NCBI GenBank assembly: GCA_944381535.1
Contig: CALWLN010000004.1
Location: forward strand, 1 to 33,817
Source of the DNA: an uncultured Lachnospiraceae bacterium
GTDB lineage: Bacteria > Bacillota > Clostridia > Lachnospirales > Lachnospiraceae
DNA: 33,817 nucleotides
Direction: 5' to 3'
Below, piece by piece: positions 1 to 12,281 of this stretch; positions within the stretch are counted from its first letter, which is position 1, and every line of letters begins with the position of its first letter. A program made the position numbers and the translations under genes. The notes under the pieces were generated by a model that saw nothing but the letters and a program-made list of their open reading frames with translations, was not told the origin of the DNA and did not search any database.

Positions 1-1
1 G

Positions 2-1138
2 AATATAGGGAAAATGGACGGAGAGGAATATTGTAAGCTGAAGGATTCCTTCACTGCCGAGGACTTTGACGCAGATACGCTGGTTCTGACCGCCAAGAAG
101 GCGGGCTGTAAGTATATCACTCTCACCACCAGGCATCACGAAGGATTCTCCCTCTACGACACCTGCGGGCTCAATGATTTTGACGCGCCCCACAGTCCGG
201 CAAAGCGGGATTTGATACGGGAATTTGTGGACGCCTGTAACCGTCATGATATCGTTCCCTTCTTCTATCACACCACCCTGGACTGGCACCATCCCGATTT
301 CAACGGGGATTTTGACAGGTATCTGGAATATTTGAGGCAGAGTGTGGAAATTTTATGCAAGAATTACGGAAAAATCGGCGGTCTGTGGTTTGACGGCAAC
401 TGGTCCAAGCCGGAGGCGGACTGGAAAGAGGATGAACTGTATGCCACCATCCGGAAGTATCAGCCGGAAGCCATGATCATCAATAATACGGGGTTAAGTG
501 CCCGAGGAAAACTCGGAAGAGAGGAAATTGACGCTGTCACCTTTGAAAACGGCCAGGCGGAGCCCATGAACCGGGAGGGCATGAAGAAATACGTTTCTGC
601 CGAAATGTGCCATACCATCAATGACCATTGGGGCTATGGCAGCGGTGACATCAATTATAAGTCGCCCAGGGAGCTGATTGAGAGTCTGTGTCACTGCCGC
701 AAGGTGGGTGCCAACTATCTTTTAAATATCGGACCGGAGGGGCAGGGAAAAATTAATTCTTACCAGAGAGAGCTGCTCCTGCTGATCGGCCGTTGGATGG
801 ATGTGTTTGGCGAGGCTGTATATAATGGTAGGCCCTGCGGTGCAAAAGGTGACGGAAAGAGCTTTATATTGAAAAGCGTGGACGGAAAGCACATTTATAT
901 ATTTGCACATGACCTGGGAACTGCCGGGGACAGCAATGTGATTGTGGACGGCAGACCTGTGGGAAATTACATTTTTGATGGTGTTCAGGAGAAAATTTCT
1001 TCCATTGCGTGGATGGACAACGGGGAGAAGCTGGATTTCTTCCAGGACCGGGAGAGACTTCGCATCAACATGACAAAATACCCTTACGGAACCTCCTATA
1101 TCGTCAGAGTCGCCAAAGGGGAGCTTGCGGAAGAATGA
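2..1138 (+). CDS. GH29 alpha-L-fucosidase, 5' end outside the window
   Basis: Retaining exo-alpha-L-fucosidase of family GH29, removing terminal L-fucose from glycans. The visible part begins inside the TIM barrel: the first ATG in the window (14) follows four open in-frame codons, and the family N-terminal segment (the FGIFIHWG-type motif and substrate pocket) is missing, so the true start lies left of base 1. Visible family signatures are [13 protein letters not shown] at about codon 40, the nucleophile region GGLWFDGNW with its Asp codon at 392-394, and the late-barrel [14 protein letters not shown], followed by a C-terminal beta domain. The stop overlaps an ATG (ATGA) and the next fucosidase starts 14 bases later, so the two are translated from one mRNA. 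The family assignment is strong; the exact linkage (alpha-1,2/3/4/6) cannot be read from sequence. Signal peptide status is unknown because the N-terminus is not seen. Confidence 0.93.
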   Translation, partial: NIGKMDGEEYCKLKDSFTAEDFDADTLVLTAKKAGCKYITLTTRHHEGFSLYDTCGLNDFDAPHSPAKRDLIREFVDACNRHDIVPFFYHTTLDWHHPDFNGDFDRYLEYLRQSVEILCKNYGKIGGLWFDGNWSKPEADWKEDELYATIRKYQPEAMIINNTGLSARGKLGREEIDAVTFENGQAEPMNREGMKKYVSAEMCHTINDHWGYGSGDINYKSPRELIESLCHCRKVGANYLLNIGPEGQGKINSYQRELLLLIGRWMDVFGEAVYNGRPCGAKGDGKSFILKSVDGKHIYIFAHDLGTAGDSNVIVDGRPVGNYIFDGVQEKISSIAWMDNGEKLDFFQDRERLRINMTKYPYGTSYIVRVAKGELAEE

Positions 1139-1152
1139 CGGAGGAATTAAAA

Positions 1153-3507
1153 ATGAACACAAACATGTTATATTATATCCGTCCTGCGGAGTACTGGATG
1201 GAGGCCCTTCCCCTTGGAAACGGCTCCCTGGGTGCCATGTGCGATTCCGGGGTAGAGACGGACGAAATCTCACTGAATCATGACACCCTATGGACGGGCC
1301 ATCCCAGAACGGTGACAAAAGAGGGCGCATTTGAATCCTATCAGAAAGCACAAAAGCTTGCTTTAAGCGGAAAGTACAGAGAGTGCCATGATGAGATCGA
1401 ACAGCATTTTCTTTCCTGCTGGTCCCAGGCCTATCTGACCTTTGGTACGTTGAAGCTGGAATTTGGGTTCCGGGAGTATACCGGCTATCAGCGCTGCCTT
1501 GATCTATCCACAGCGGTGCTTCACAGCCGCTTTGTGGCGGAGGGCAGGGAATACGTGAAAACGGCCTTTGTGTCCCATCCCCATAACGTGCTGGTCTACC
1601 GGATAGAAGTTCCGGACGGCGGCAGATTCTCCTTTGAAGCGAAGGTGGAGTGTCCTCTGAAGCATGAAATCCGCATGCGGGATGACATGCTTCTGGTTGA
1701 CGGGGAGTGTCCGGGGGATGGTGACACCCACAGTCCGGCATACCCCTGCAACAGTCTCATCTATTCGGAGGAAGAGAAGGAACGGGGCGTACTGTTCCGC
1801 GGGGCGGTGAAGATTGCGTGTGACGGCGCCCTTGTCTGCGCCGACAGCAGCATAAAGGCGCAAAATGCTTCCTGTGCCACCCTGTATTTTAACATCAGCA
1901 CCAGCTTTAACGGCTTTGACAAATATCCTGCCCTGGAGGGAAAAGAATACAAAAATGCCTGCATAAATACACTTCAGGCTGCCTTTGATGCGGGATATGA
2001 GGAAGTATTAAAAAGCCATATGGCGGATCATAAAGCCTTTTATGACAGGGTTTCTTTGAGTTTGGGCGAAGAGAATGGCACAGCAGTACAAACCGGTGTG
2101 AACGGAATGGTCACAACAGCTGGGAATGGTAGGGAGCCTGTGTCTGCTGATGACAATGCAAAGTTGTTGCCTACCGATGAGAGACTGAAAAAATTTGCGG
2201 AGAATCCCTCGGACATGGCCCTTTATACCCTGCTTTTCAATTATGGGAGATATCTTCTCATTGCTTCCTCCCGGCCCGGCAGCGAAGCGGCCAACCTGCA
2301 GGGCATCTGGAACAACAGCGTGAAAGCGCCCTGGAACTCCAATTATACGGTCAACATCAACACCCAGATGAATTACTGGCCGGCGCTTCCCTGTAATCTG
2401 CCGGAGCTCATGGAGCCACTGGTGGAACTGGTTCGGACGGTGTCCGTGACAGGAGAGCAGACGGCCCGGGACTTTTACCATGCCAAAGGCTTTGTGCTGC
2501 ATCACAACACGGATCTCTGGGGACACGCGGCTCCAATCCACGGCAGCCCGGAATGGGGCTTCTGGCCGGGCGGTTCCGGCTGGCTGTGCCAGAATCTTTT
2601 TGATGTGTATCGCTTCACACTGGACAGGGAATTTCTGGAGAAGACGGCGTTTCCGCTGATGAAAAAGGCGGCAGAGTTTTATCTGGATATCCTCATTGAG
2701 GACGAGGACAAAAGCCTGATGATCTGCCCCGCTACCTCACCGGAAAATATTTTTGAGTCGGTGGACGGGTACGCCGCCACGGCAAAGAGCACTGCTATGA
2801 TGAACATGATTGTGCTGGACCTGTTCACAAACTGCAAAAAGGCCTGTGAAGACCTTGAGATTTTCGATTCCTTTTATGAGGATATCTGCAAAGCCATCCC
2901 CAGGATCAAACCTCTGAAGATTGGAGAAAACGGCGCCGTCCTGGAATGGAATGAGCCCCTGCCCGAGCGGGAAGCGCACCACCGGCATGTCTCCCATCTA
3001 TATGCCCTTCACCCGGCCGGCCTGATTAAGCCGGAAAAGGACAAGGAGCTTTTCGAAGCCTGTAGGAAAACGCTGGAATTAAGAGGGGACGAAGGCACAG
3101 GATGGAGCCTGGCCTGGAAGGTGAATTTCTGGGCAAGGCTTCGGGACGGAAATCACGCGCTGAAACTGCTGGAGCGCCAGCTGAACTATATCCCGGCCGA
3201 GGCCAATGAAACCGTAAGCTCCATGTATGGCGGCGGTACTTATCCGAACATGCTTGACGCCCATCCGCCATTTCAGATTGACGGAAATTTCGGGGCAGTC
3301 AGCGGAATCTGCGAAATGCTGCTGCAGTCTGACGGGGAAAACGTCTATCTGCTTCCGGCGCTGCCCGACAGCTGGGAAAGCGGCAGTGTGAAGGGCCTGG
3401 CAGCCCGGGGAAATGTGACCGTGGATATGGAATGGAAAGGCGGCAGGCTTACGGATTATTGCATTCATGGGGATGACAGTGGTTTGCGCGTTATCTCTTG
3501 TCGATAG
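1153..3507 (+). CDS. GH95 alpha-L-fucosidase (1,2-alpha-L-fucosidase type)
   Basis: Inverting fucosidase of family GH95, whose known members remove alpha-1,2-linked L-fucose (or L-galactose) capping galactose. The start at 1153 (784 aa) is chosen because GGAGG at 1140-1144 sits 8 bases upstream and the protein then opens with the family start [19 protein letters not shown]. An ATG at 1135 overlaps the previous stop but lacks its own Shine-Dalgarno. Active-site landmarks by analogy with Bifidobacterium AfcA are all present: the NxN pair N401 and N403 in [10 protein letters not shown], the general acid candidate E531 in ATSPEN, and D710 in FQIDGNFG. Length is typical for a single-domain cytoplasmic GH95, and no signal peptide is visible. 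Together with the GH29 upstream and the beta-galactosidase downstream it suggests sequential removal of Fuc and then Gal from imported side chains. Confidence 0.95.
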   Translation: MNTNMLYYIRPAEYWMEALPLGNGSLGAMCDSGVETDEISLNHDTLWTGHPRTVTKEGAFESYQKAQKLALSGKYRECHDEIEQHFLSCWSQAYLTFGTLKLEFGFREYTGYQRCLDLSTAVLHSRFVAEGREYVKTAFVSHPHNVLVYRIEVPDGGRFSFEAKVECPLKHEIRMRDDMLLVDGECPGDGDTHSPAYPCNSLIYSEEEKERGVLFRGAVKIACDGALVCADSSIKAQNASCATLYFNISTSFNGFDKYPALEGKEYKNACINTLQAAFDAGYEEVLKSHMADHKAFYDRVSLSLGEENGTAVQTGVNGMVTTAGNGREPVSADDNAKLLPTDERLKKFAENPSDMALYTLLFNYGRYLLIASSRPGSEAANLQGIWNNSVKAPWNSNYTVNINTQMNYWPALPCNLPELMEPLVELVRTVSVTGEQTARDFYHAKGFVLHHNTDLWGHAAPIHGSPEWGFWPGGSGWLCQNLFDVYRFTLDREFLEKTAFPLMKKAAEFYLDILIEDEDKSLMICPATSPENIFESVDGYAATAKSTAMMNMIVLDLFTNCKKACEDLEIFDSFYEDICKAIPRIKPLKIGENGAVLEWNEPLPEREAHHRHVSHLYALHPAGLIKPEKDKELFEACRKTLELRGDEGTGWSLAWKVNFWARLRDGNHALKLLERQLNYIPAEANETVSSMYGGGTYPNMLDAHPPFQIDGNFGAVSGICEMLLQSDGENVYLLPALPDSWESGSVKGLAARGNVTVDMEWKGGRLTDYCIHGDDSGLRVISCR

Positions 3508-3557
3508 GCGGAAATGGATATCCGGCATTTGCGGAATCAGCAAGAGCGGAGAACAAA

Positions 3558-3698
3558 ATGAAAAAACCAATATTAGAAGTATGCGTTGATTCGGTAGAGT
3601 CAGCAGTAATCGCCCAGAGAGGCGGCGCGGACCGGCTGGAGGTCTGTGGGAATCTGATCATTGGCGGGACCACGCCGGGCGTAAGTCAGAACGGATGA
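3558..3698 (+). pseudogene. cutC: cutC-like gene remnant (N-terminal fragment)
   Basis: A 46-codon ORF whose first 41 residues match the start of CutC family TIM-barrel proteins: [20 protein letters not shown], then DRLEVCGNL and GGTTPG. Intact CutC proteins are roughly 200-250 residues, so about four fifths is absent. After GGTTPG the frame runs through five unrelated codons to TGA, and nothing resembling the rest of CutC follows before the lacZ promoter. It begins 50 bases after the GH95 stop in the same direction. I read it as a deletion remnant left by rearrangement between the fucosidase pair and lacZ. A functional micro-protein is possible but not supported. Confidence 0.75.
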
Positions 3699-3789
3699 AG
3701 GTATTGCGAAAGATATCTGAACTTTTACACAAAGGTACATATTTTCCGGCAATAACGTAAATTTTGCATATAACCTTAAAAAATGCTGG

Positions 3790-6704
<2,915 letters not shown>

Positions 6705-6735
6705 AGAAACGAAAGAAAAGAAGGAGAAATTTGTC

Positions 6736-7401
6736 ATGATTTTTCAGGATATGGACAGAATCGTCTTTGCGGGGGATTCTGTTACCGATATGGAGAGCGC
6801 CCAGCCCATAGGGGAAGGGTTGTTTGAAAATGTAGGGCGGGGCTATGTAAGAGTGGTGGAAAATCTGCTCTCCGCCTGCTACCCGGAAATTCATCTTAGG
6901 ATTACCAATTCCGGCACCTCCGGCAATACCAGCCGTGATCTTCTGGTGCGGTTTCAGGCAGATGTGGTGGATCTGAATCCCGACTGGGTGTCAATCTGTA
7001 TTGGCATCAATGATGTTTGGCGACAGTTTGACAGCCCGGCAATATTGGACGCGCAGGTTCTTCCAGATGAATATGAGCGGAACGTGGAGGCCATGATTCT
7101 GGCGGTAAAGGACAGGGTGAAGGGGATTTTTATCCTCTCCCCCTACTACATGGAGCCTAACCGGCAGGATAAAATGCGGGCGCGGATGGACCAGTACGTA
7201 GCTATATGCAAAATGCTGTCGGAGAAGCATGGCTGTACCTTTGTTGATTTTCAGAAGCTTTATGAGGAGTATTGCGGTATCCGTCATTCCTCTTATGTAG
7301 CCTGGGACAGGGTTCATCCCAACCAGGTTGGCGCCACATTGATGGCAAGGGAGTTTTTAAAGCACTGTGGGTTTGATTATAATCACAGCGTTTCGGAATG
7401 A
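6736..7401 (+). CDS. SGNH/GDSL family hydrolase, probable carbohydrate O-acylesterase
   Basis: 221-residue SGNH-fold hydrolase. The four blocks are visible: block I FAGDSVTDM with nucleophile S15, block II NSGTSGNTSRDL, block III CIGINDVW with N92, and block V WDRVHPNQVG with the D191/H194 pair. There is no signal peptide or membrane segment. It lies 31 bases after lacZ, with AGAAGGAG upstream of its ATG, so it is probably cotranscribed. Compact GDSL enzymes beside glycoside hydrolases usually remove acetyl or other acyl groups from sugars, and that role is inferred here. A lipase or thioesterase role cannot be excluded from motifs alone. Confidence 0.88.
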   Translation: MIFQDMDRIVFAGDSVTDMESAQPIGEGLFENVGRGYVRVVENLLSACYPEIHLRITNSGTSGNTSRDLLVRFQADVVDLNPDWVSICIGINDVWRQFDSPAILDAQVLPDEYERNVEAMILAVKDRVKGIFILSPYYMEPNRQDKMRARMDQYVAICKMLSEKHGCTFVDFQKLYEEYCGIRHSSYVAWDRVHPNQVGATLMAREFLKHCGFDYNHSVSE

Positions 7402-7432
7402 AAAATCAAACAGATAAAGGAGAAGCAGAGAA

Positions 7433-8203
7433 ATGCGATTGTGGAACGGTGATATGCCATATGCGAAAGAGGAAGTAGATTTTGAGCCGTATCTGACACC
7501 CTATATCAGAGAAGGAGCTACGACGGCTATCGTGGTCTGCCCCGGCGGTGGCTACGGCGGGAGAGCGGAGCACGAGGGAAATGTAGTAGGAGAATGGCTG
7601 AATACCATTGGAATATCCGCCTTTGTGTTGGAGTACCGGGTGGCGCCCTACGGAGCGCCTGCGGAGCCCTCCGATGTACAGCGGGCAATCCGTGTGGCAC
7701 GAAGGGAAGGGGCGAAATACGGGATTCAAAAAATCGGCGTGATGGGGTTCTCCGCCGGAGGACACCTGGCGGCCACCGCCTCGGTGCACTACAATAAGAC
7801 CTTTTATGAGGAGACGGATGAGACAGACCGTCTCTTGGCCCGGCCGGATTTCTCGGTACTGTGTTACCCGGTGATTGATTTGTTTGAATACCGGCATGAC
7901 GGAAGCCGGGAGAATCTGATCGGGCCCAATCCGAGAAAGAGTCTGAAGGAATTCTATTCCCTCCATATGCAGGTGACGGATGATACACCGCCGGCATTTC
8001 TGTGGCACACAGCGGAGGACAATGCTGTTCCGGCAGAGAATTCCATGCTGTACGCCATGGCGTTGTCGGAGCATAAGATTCCCTATGAACTTCATATTTA
8101 TCCCTATGGATGTCACGGAAAGGGCCTTGGGGAGGATGACGAGCATCTGTGCCAGTGGACAGAAGCTTTGGACAGATGGCTGAAATTGATGAGTCTGAAG
8201 TAG
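7433..8203 (+). CDS. alpha/beta-hydrolase, acetyl-xylan-esterase-like
   Basis: 256-residue alpha/beta-hydrolase of the carbohydrate-esterase-like group related to BD-FAE and acetyl-xylan esterases. Visible elements are the oxyanion-hole loop VVCPGGGYGG, the nucleophile elbow MGFSAGGHLA with S107, the acid in HTAEDNAVP (D196) and the catalytic His in YPYGCHGKG (H228). No signal sequence is seen. It is the last gene of the cluster, 31 bases behind the SGNH hydrolase and with AAAGGAG before its ATG. Two unrelated esterases in tandem next to fucosidases and a galactosidase suggest that the imported oligosaccharide carries acyl decorations blocking the exo-enzymes. The exact acyl group is not determinable. 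Confidence 0.9.
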   Translation: MRLWNGDMPYAKEEVDFEPYLTPYIREGATTAIVVCPGGGYGGRAEHEGNVVGEWLNTIGISAFVLEYRVAPYGAPAEPSDVQRAIRVARREGAKYGIQKIGVMGFSAGGHLAATASVHYNKTFYEETDETDRLLARPDFSVLCYPVIDLFEYRHDGSRENLIGPNPRKSLKEFYSLHMQVTDDTPPAFLWHTAEDNAVPAENSMLYAMALSEHKIPYELHIYPYGCHGKGLGEDDEHLCQWTEALDRWLKLMSLK

Positions 8204-8237
8204 GGGTGAGGGTATCCAAAAAGTTAAAGGAGTATTT

Positions 8238-8261
8238 ATGACTATACTAGAATTACTGTAA
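8238..8261 (+). other. seven-codon ORF behind a Shine-Dalgarno
   Basis: ATG to TAA encodes MTILELL, preceded by AAAGGAG at 8226-8232 with a 5-base gap. It lies 34 bases after the esterase stop, where another operon gene would be expected. It may be the stub of a deleted downstream gene or a chance ORF. No homology can be claimed at this length. Confidence 0.3.
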
Positions 8262-8264
8262 TCT

Positions 8265-8280
8265 CCGAAAACGCTTTTTC
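8265..8280 (+). promoter_or_regulatory. imperfect palindrome resembling a LacI/CcpA-family operator
   Basis: CCGAAAACGCTTTTTC has GAAAA and TTTTTC arms around CGC, the general shape of LacI/CcpA-family operators. It matches the catabolite-responsive consensus only partly (the outer T and C are missing). It lies behind the esterase gene and not at a recognisable promoter, so its role is uncertain. Confidence 0.25.
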
Positions 8281-8310
8281 AAAAGCCTCCTGATATGGAC
8301 GATATAGAAA

Positions 8311-8338
8311 CCAGGGAGCTGCGGTAGCAGCTCCCTGG
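8311..8338. terminator. perfect 12-bp hairpin between converging genes
   Basis: CCAGGGAGCTGC and GCAGCTCCCTGG form a perfect 12-bp stem with loop GGTA. It separates the plus-strand esterase gene from the minus-strand cupin gene. The plus side is followed by no uninterrupted T-run; the minus side reads TTTCTATATC after the stem, a weak T-tract. Best read as a bidirectional terminator or mRNA-end stabiliser. Confidence 0.65.
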
Positions 8339-8362
8339 TACATTCTAAAAAATAGAGTTTTC

Positions 8363-8704
8363 CTATAAGAAGTCTTCTCTCATGGGAGAAAAAAAATCCA
8401 GCAAAATACCCGCTTTTTTGCAGATGCAGCCATGTGGAATGCCATTCTTTTTCAACATGCTGTCTCCGGCTCTTACGATTTTTGTCTCATTGCCGATTGT
8501 AAACTCAAATTCTCCGGATACTACATACGTAATCTGTGTGTGAGGGTGTCGGTGCAGTGCGCCAATAGCACCTTCCTCAAACTGGTTTTCCACGCACATC
8601 AATTCATCCGTGTAAGCGAGAATTTTACGCTCCACATCCTCTGAAACCGATTCGCTGCTGATTTCTTGGTTCAGATTCCAAATTTGATTTTTCTTTGTTT
8701 TCAT
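8363..8704 (-). CDS. KdgF-like cupin protein
   Basis: 113-residue single-domain cupin. Cupin motif 1 with metal ligands is LHRHPHTQITYVVSGEFEF and motif 2 is GDSMLKKNGIPHG, and it ends in DFFSPMREDFL, a tail characteristic of KdgF-type pectin/alginate-degradation cupins. Characterised KdgF proteins linearise 4,5-unsaturated monouronates released by polysaccharide lyases into keto acids. That fits the heparinase II/III-like lyase encoded in the divergent cluster. The ATG is preceded by GGGGG at 8711-8715 (read on the minus strand). Function is inferred from motifs and context; other small cupins share the fold. Confidence 0.8.
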   Translation of the reverse strand: MKTKKNQIWNLNQEISSESVSEDVERKILAYTDELMCVENQFEEGAIGALHRHPHTQITYVVSGEFEFTIGNETKIVRAGDSMLKKNGIPHGCICKKAGILLDFFSPMREDFL

Positions 8705-8731
8705 ATCGAACCCCCATTGAATTTTAAAGTT

Positions 8732-8760
8732 AGTCTAGCATGAAAAAAGTGTCTCTGCAA
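8732..8760 (-). promoter_or_regulatory. putative promoter of the cupin gene
   Basis: Reading the minus strand: TTGCAG at 8760-8755, a 17-base spacer and TAGACT at 8737-8732, with TGC directly before it (an extended -10 feature). The predicted start lies about 20 bases upstream of the cupin ATG. The -35 match is only moderate. Confidence 0.45.
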
Positions 8761-8822
8761 GAGTCTTAAGAAAAATAGATTTTTTTCTGAAAAATGTCCA
8801 AGATTTTCCTGAATGTAGTGGA

Positions 8823-8852
8823 TTGATTTTGCTAAAAGTAAAAAGCTATAAT
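8823..8852 (+). promoter_or_regulatory. putative promoter of the histidine kinase operon
   Basis: TTGATT at 8823-8828, an 18-base spacer and a perfect TATAAT at 8847-8852 precede the kinase gene by about 55 bases. Because the TTG at 8823 belongs to the -35 box, it is not a credible start codon for the kinase, which supports the ATG at 8910. Confidence 0.6.
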
Positions 8853-8909
8853 AAAGAGAGGCATTATGCGTATGAAACGGAAGAAAATTTTAGAAACAGG
8901 GGGCAAAGG

Positions 8910-10703
8910 ATGTTAAAGAAAATCAGATTTCGTTATCAGATATTGATGGTCTGCCTGTTGACCAGTATACTTAGTTTTATTGCGGTTATGGAAATGTTGA
9001 CCATGCAACATAAACAAATGACCGAGTTGTATTATAAGGATACGGTTGAACTGCTCGAAGCGGAAAGCGATAAGCTGTCAATAAAAATCAAACAGGTACA
9101 GCGGATTGCAACTTCGCTGTGCTTAAACAGTGAATTCAATGACATATTATCGGACTATCTGCAAAGTACCCGGCAGGAAGTTACAACGCTGGAGGCGGCG
9201 GAATTGAGTTCGATTATGTCTAATTTTATTTTAAATCAGCCTTCTATTAGTTCTATTCAGGTACATACCTCCAAAGGGGATTTCTATTGCCGCAATTACG
9301 GTTTGAAAAAGGATGTGGTTTTTGAGGATACAGGAGTCGCGCAACTTTTGAATGACAGGAAAGGAGAAAAAGTTTTCTGGGGAGAAAGTATGGAAAATGA
9401 ATTTTATCATCAGACCGGAGAGGTGATACCTTTTGTCATTCGTTATCGCCCCTATACTGAGAGTGAATATGTGGATGTCATTGTGCTGGTAAGGGCAACA
9501 CGGCTTTTGGAAAGCCAGGAAAACAAGGAGGATCGGCTACTCATTATGAATGATGGAGGCAGATTAGTAATGGGGCAGGAGGAAGCGCTGCAGGAGGTTT
9601 TAAGCCGTGAGCTGGGAGAAAACCAGAGGCAAGCGGGAGTAGTTACAGTAGAGTATGAGAAGCAAAACTATATGGTGATGTCTGTAAAAGTTCAGGGCGT
9701 TGCGTGGTATTTAATCCGGTTTTGTCCTGAGGATGCGGTATTTGGAGAACTACAGCAGATGCGCAGTATTTCCCTGATGGTAGTGGTGGCGGTGACAGGG
9801 TTGTCCATTGTATTGTCGTGGATGCTCTCCGGGACATTAACAAGGCCGCTTGTGAGATTGACACAGACTTGTGAACGGGTGGGGCAGGGAGATTTATCTG
9901 CCAGATTTGTACGGTCGGTACAGCCGGAAATCCAAAATCTGGGAGAAAGCTTTAATCGTATGTTGGGACAAATAAATCAGCTGATTCGGGAATTGGAGGA
10001 ACAGAAGGAATGGGCGCGTATCGAGCAGTTGCTAAAGCGCAGGGAAGAATTGAAATCTCTTCAGGCACAGATTAATCCTCATTTTCTTTATAATACACTG
10101 GAATCTATCAGCTGGCAGGCTCTTGACGTGGGGGCGGAAGATATCAGCGATACAATTCAGTCATTAGCAAACCTGTTTCGTACCGGACTGAGCCAGGGCA
10201 AAGAAATGGTGCCGCTAAAAACGGAATTAAAGAATGCTGTCAGTTATCTGGAAATTCAAAAGAAGCGCTATACAAAGCTATTTGATTATGAGATTGCCGT
10301 TTCGGAAAAGTATGAAGCATACTATTGTGTAAAGATGATTTTGCAGCCCCTTGTGGAAAATTCTATTTATCATGGATTGCGGGAGAAAAAGGAACGTGGT
10401 GGATTAATCCGAATTGAGATAGAGGAGAGTGATAACAACTTTTTACTCAGGGTAAGGGATAATGGTGTAGGTTTTGAACAAAATGAATTGGAAACGGTAA
10501 ATCAGCAGCTGAAAAAACGGATGATTTTTGAGAATGGCAGTTATGGCATTTACAATGTGAATGAGCGATTGAAGCTTTATTATGGGGAAGCATACGGACT
10601 GCATTACGAGATGGATGAGAGGGGAACCTGTGCGATTTTACAGTTCCCTATGCTAAAATGGGAGGAGGTGGATAAATATGTTCCGTATATTGGTAGTAGA
10701 TGA
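8910..10703 (+). CDS. YesM-type membrane sensor histidine kinase
   Basis: 597 aa from the ATG at 8910, which has GGGGG at 8899-8903 seven bases upstream. Architecture: a first transmembrane helix at about residues 11-30, an extracellular sensing region of about 250 residues, a second helix near residue 300 (SISLMVVVAVTGLSIVLSW), a HAMP linker, and the His_kinase module with phospho-acceptor H391 in NPHFLYNTLESIS. The ATPase domain has the N box around N484 (LVENSIYHGL) and the G1 box with D517 (DNGVGF). YesM/LytS-class kinases of this form sit beside carbohydrate ABC importers and sense extracellular oligosaccharide, often through the binding protein. Its 3' end overlaps the response regulator by 26 bases, indicating translational coupling. 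Confidence 0.93.
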   Translation: MLKKIRFRYQILMVCLLTSILSFIAVMEMLTMQHKQMTELYYKDTVELLEAESDKLSIKIKQVQRIATSLCLNSEFNDILSDYLQSTRQEVTTLEAAELSSIMSNFILNQPSISSIQVHTSKGDFYCRNYGLKKDVVFEDTGVAQLLNDRKGEKVFWGESMENEFYHQTGEVIPFVIRYRPYTESEYVDVIVLVRATRLLESQENKEDRLLIMNDGGRLVMGQEEALQEVLSRELGENQRQAGVVTVEYEKQNYMVMSVKVQGVAWYLIRFCPEDAVFGELQQMRSISLMVVVAVTGLSIVLSWMLSGTLTRPLVRLTQTCERVGQGDLSARFVRSVQPEIQNLGESFNRMLGQINQLIRELEEQKEWARIEQLLKRREELKSLQAQINPHFLYNTLESISWQALDVGAEDISDTIQSLANLFRTGLSQGKEMVPLKTELKNAVSYLEIQKKRYTKLFDYEIAVSEKYEAYYCVKMILQPLVENSIYHGLREKKERGGLIRIEIEESDNNFLLRVRDNGVGFEQNELETVNQQLKKRMIFENGSYGIYNVNERLKLYYGEAYGLHYEMDERGTCAILQFPMLKWEEVDKYVPYIGSR

Positions 10704-12177
10704 CGAGGAAACCGTGCGCGAAAGTATCGGAAATTATCTGTCGCGGCAGAAAAATCTTTTTACGGAAGTGTTGGTGGCTGGGAATGGTGTGGAAGCTCTG
10801 AAGGTTCTGGAGCGGACACAGCCTCAGATTGTACTTACAGATATCAATATGCCTTTCATGGATGGACTGGAGTTTTTGGAAATCCTGAGAGAGCGGTATC
10901 CGGAGCTTACAGTGATTATTTTGAGTGGATATGATGAGTTTTCCTATGCGCAGAGAGCTATGCGAAGCGGTGTGGAGTATTATCTGTTAAAACCGGTAAA
11001 CCGAAGGGAACTGTTGGATTTGCTTACACGGTTAAAAGAGGAATACTTGGGGAAGGTCCGGGATGAGGAGGAGAGAATCCGGGAAGAGACATCTCTTCGG
11101 GAAAAATCGGAGCGCTTGTGTGCTCGTCTCCTGCATTTGATGATAAATGACAAGATTGATTGCCGGGAATGGCAATATGAATTGGAATACTTAGGAATCG
11201 GGAAAAGAGCCGGGGTTTATTGTGTCTGTATTTTGAAATCGGAAAACAGCCAAGACTTTGAAACAAGATGTGAGCAGGCCGGGATTGGTGTGTGGCTTAT
11301 GATGGAGATGGATGGGGAAAAGGTATTGCTGATGGAAAGCGATGACATTGCGGATTTCAAACAGCTATGTAACGTGGAGGCGGAAAATCCTGAAATGAGC
11401 GGGTTTTGGTTGGGAAATGTGGAGCGGGATTTATCCATGGTTTATTCATCCTATCATGTGGCGAGGGGAAAGGCGGAACTGGCTATTTATATTGAAAAGG
11501 ATAAAAACAAGCAGGAGGAATTGCGCCAGTTGGAGGAATTGCGGTGGAAGCTTGTCCTATTTATCAAAACCCAGCGGTGCGATATGGCAAAAAAATGCCT
11601 GTCTAATATCAGAAAAGTTTTGGAGGGAGCATACTCGGAAGCCTATGTCCGCATGGAATGCAGAGAGGTTCTGTATTCCGTAATATTCACGCTGGAGAGT
11701 CTGAACGGACATGGGAATATGCCGTGGATGGTTTGTGAAAGAGAAGGCAGTTATGGAGGATTTGCCAGTTTGGAGGAATGGTACAAGCAGTTGGAAAAAA
11801 TCATGCTTGATGGAATGATCCAATCCAGGGAAAATGCGGAAAAATTGCAGTACAATGTAGTTGACAAGGCGCTGCGCATTTTGAAGGAACGGTGGAATGA
11901 AACAGATTTAAATTTGAATGCCATTGCGGACGAGCTTTATGTCAGCCATAACTATTTACGCTATCTGCTGAAGGAAAAAACGGGGCAGACATTCACGCAA
12001 TATTTGACGCAGTTCAGATTGGAGAGGGCAGTGGTACTATTGGAAGATTCGGATATGAAGGTGCGGGATGTGGCTGTTCAGGTTGGTTTTGAGGATGCGG
12101 GTTACTTCACACGGATATTTACGAAAAAATATGCATGTTCACCCACGGAATACAGGGATAGATATAGGGAAAAGTAA
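10678..12177 (+). CDS. YesN-type response regulator with AraC DNA-binding domain
   Basis: 499 aa. Receiver domain at residues 1-125 with acidic pocket D8/D9, phospho-acceptor D55 (LTDINMPFMDG), S83 and K105 (LLKPV). A middle region of about 250 residues links to a C-terminal AraC/XylS double helix-turn-helix (about residues 400-497) with LNAIADELYVSHNYLRYLL and VRDVAVQVGFEDAGYFTRIF. It starts inside the kinase gene behind GGAGGAGG. It most likely activates the transporter and lyase genes downstream when phosphorylated by the partner kinase. Assignment is firm; the target operator was not identified. Confidence 0.95.
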   Translation: MFRILVVDDEETVRESIGNYLSRQKNLFTEVLVAGNGVEALKVLERTQPQIVLTDINMPFMDGLEFLEILRERYPELTVIILSGYDEFSYAQRAMRSGVEYYLLKPVNRRELLDLLTRLKEEYLGKVRDEEERIREETSLREKSERLCARLLHLMINDKIDCREWQYELEYLGIGKRAGVYCVCILKSENSQDFETRCEQAGIGVWLMMEMDGEKVLLMESDDIADFKQLCNVEAENPEMSGFWLGNVERDLSMVYSSYHVARGKAELAIYIEKDKNKQEELRQLEELRWKLVLFIKTQRCDMAKKCLSNIRKVLEGAYSEAYVRMECREVLYSVIFTLESLNGHGNMPWMVCEREGSYGGFASLEEWYKQLEKIMLDGMIQSRENAEKLQYNVVDKALRILKERWNETDLNLNAIADELYVSHNYLRYLLKEKTGQTFTQYLTQFRLERAVVLLEDSDMKVRDVAVQVGFEDAGYFTRIFTKKYACSPTEYRDRYREK

Positions 12178-12231
12178 TTTTGTCCATATTTAATCTGAGC
12201 TTTCTTTATTCAATTGTATAAAGAGATGAAT

Positions 12232-12237
12232 TATAAT
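12232..12237 (+). promoter_or_regulatory. -10 element of the ABC importer genes
   Basis: TATAAT lies about 45 bases before the solute-binding protein start, in a 104-base AT-rich gap. No good -35 is present (best TTCAAT at 12209-12214, 17-base spacer), which is what an AraC-activated promoter would show. The response regulator encoded just upstream is the natural candidate activator. Confidence 0.5.
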
Positions 12238-12281
12238 AGGCCATACAAGATACAGAACAGCCGATGATAGGAGGATAAAAC

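Noticed and set aside
722-1741. 339-codon minus-strand ORF opposite the fucosidase genes
   Set aside because: It is antisense to two well-supported GH29/GH95 genes, lacks any family motif and has a Pro/Arg/Ser-rich composition typical of reverse-strand shadows.
8265-8280. True CcpA catabolite-responsive element
   Set aside because: The outer T and C positions of the consensus are missing and there is no promoter nearby, so I keep it only as a weak operator-like palindrome.
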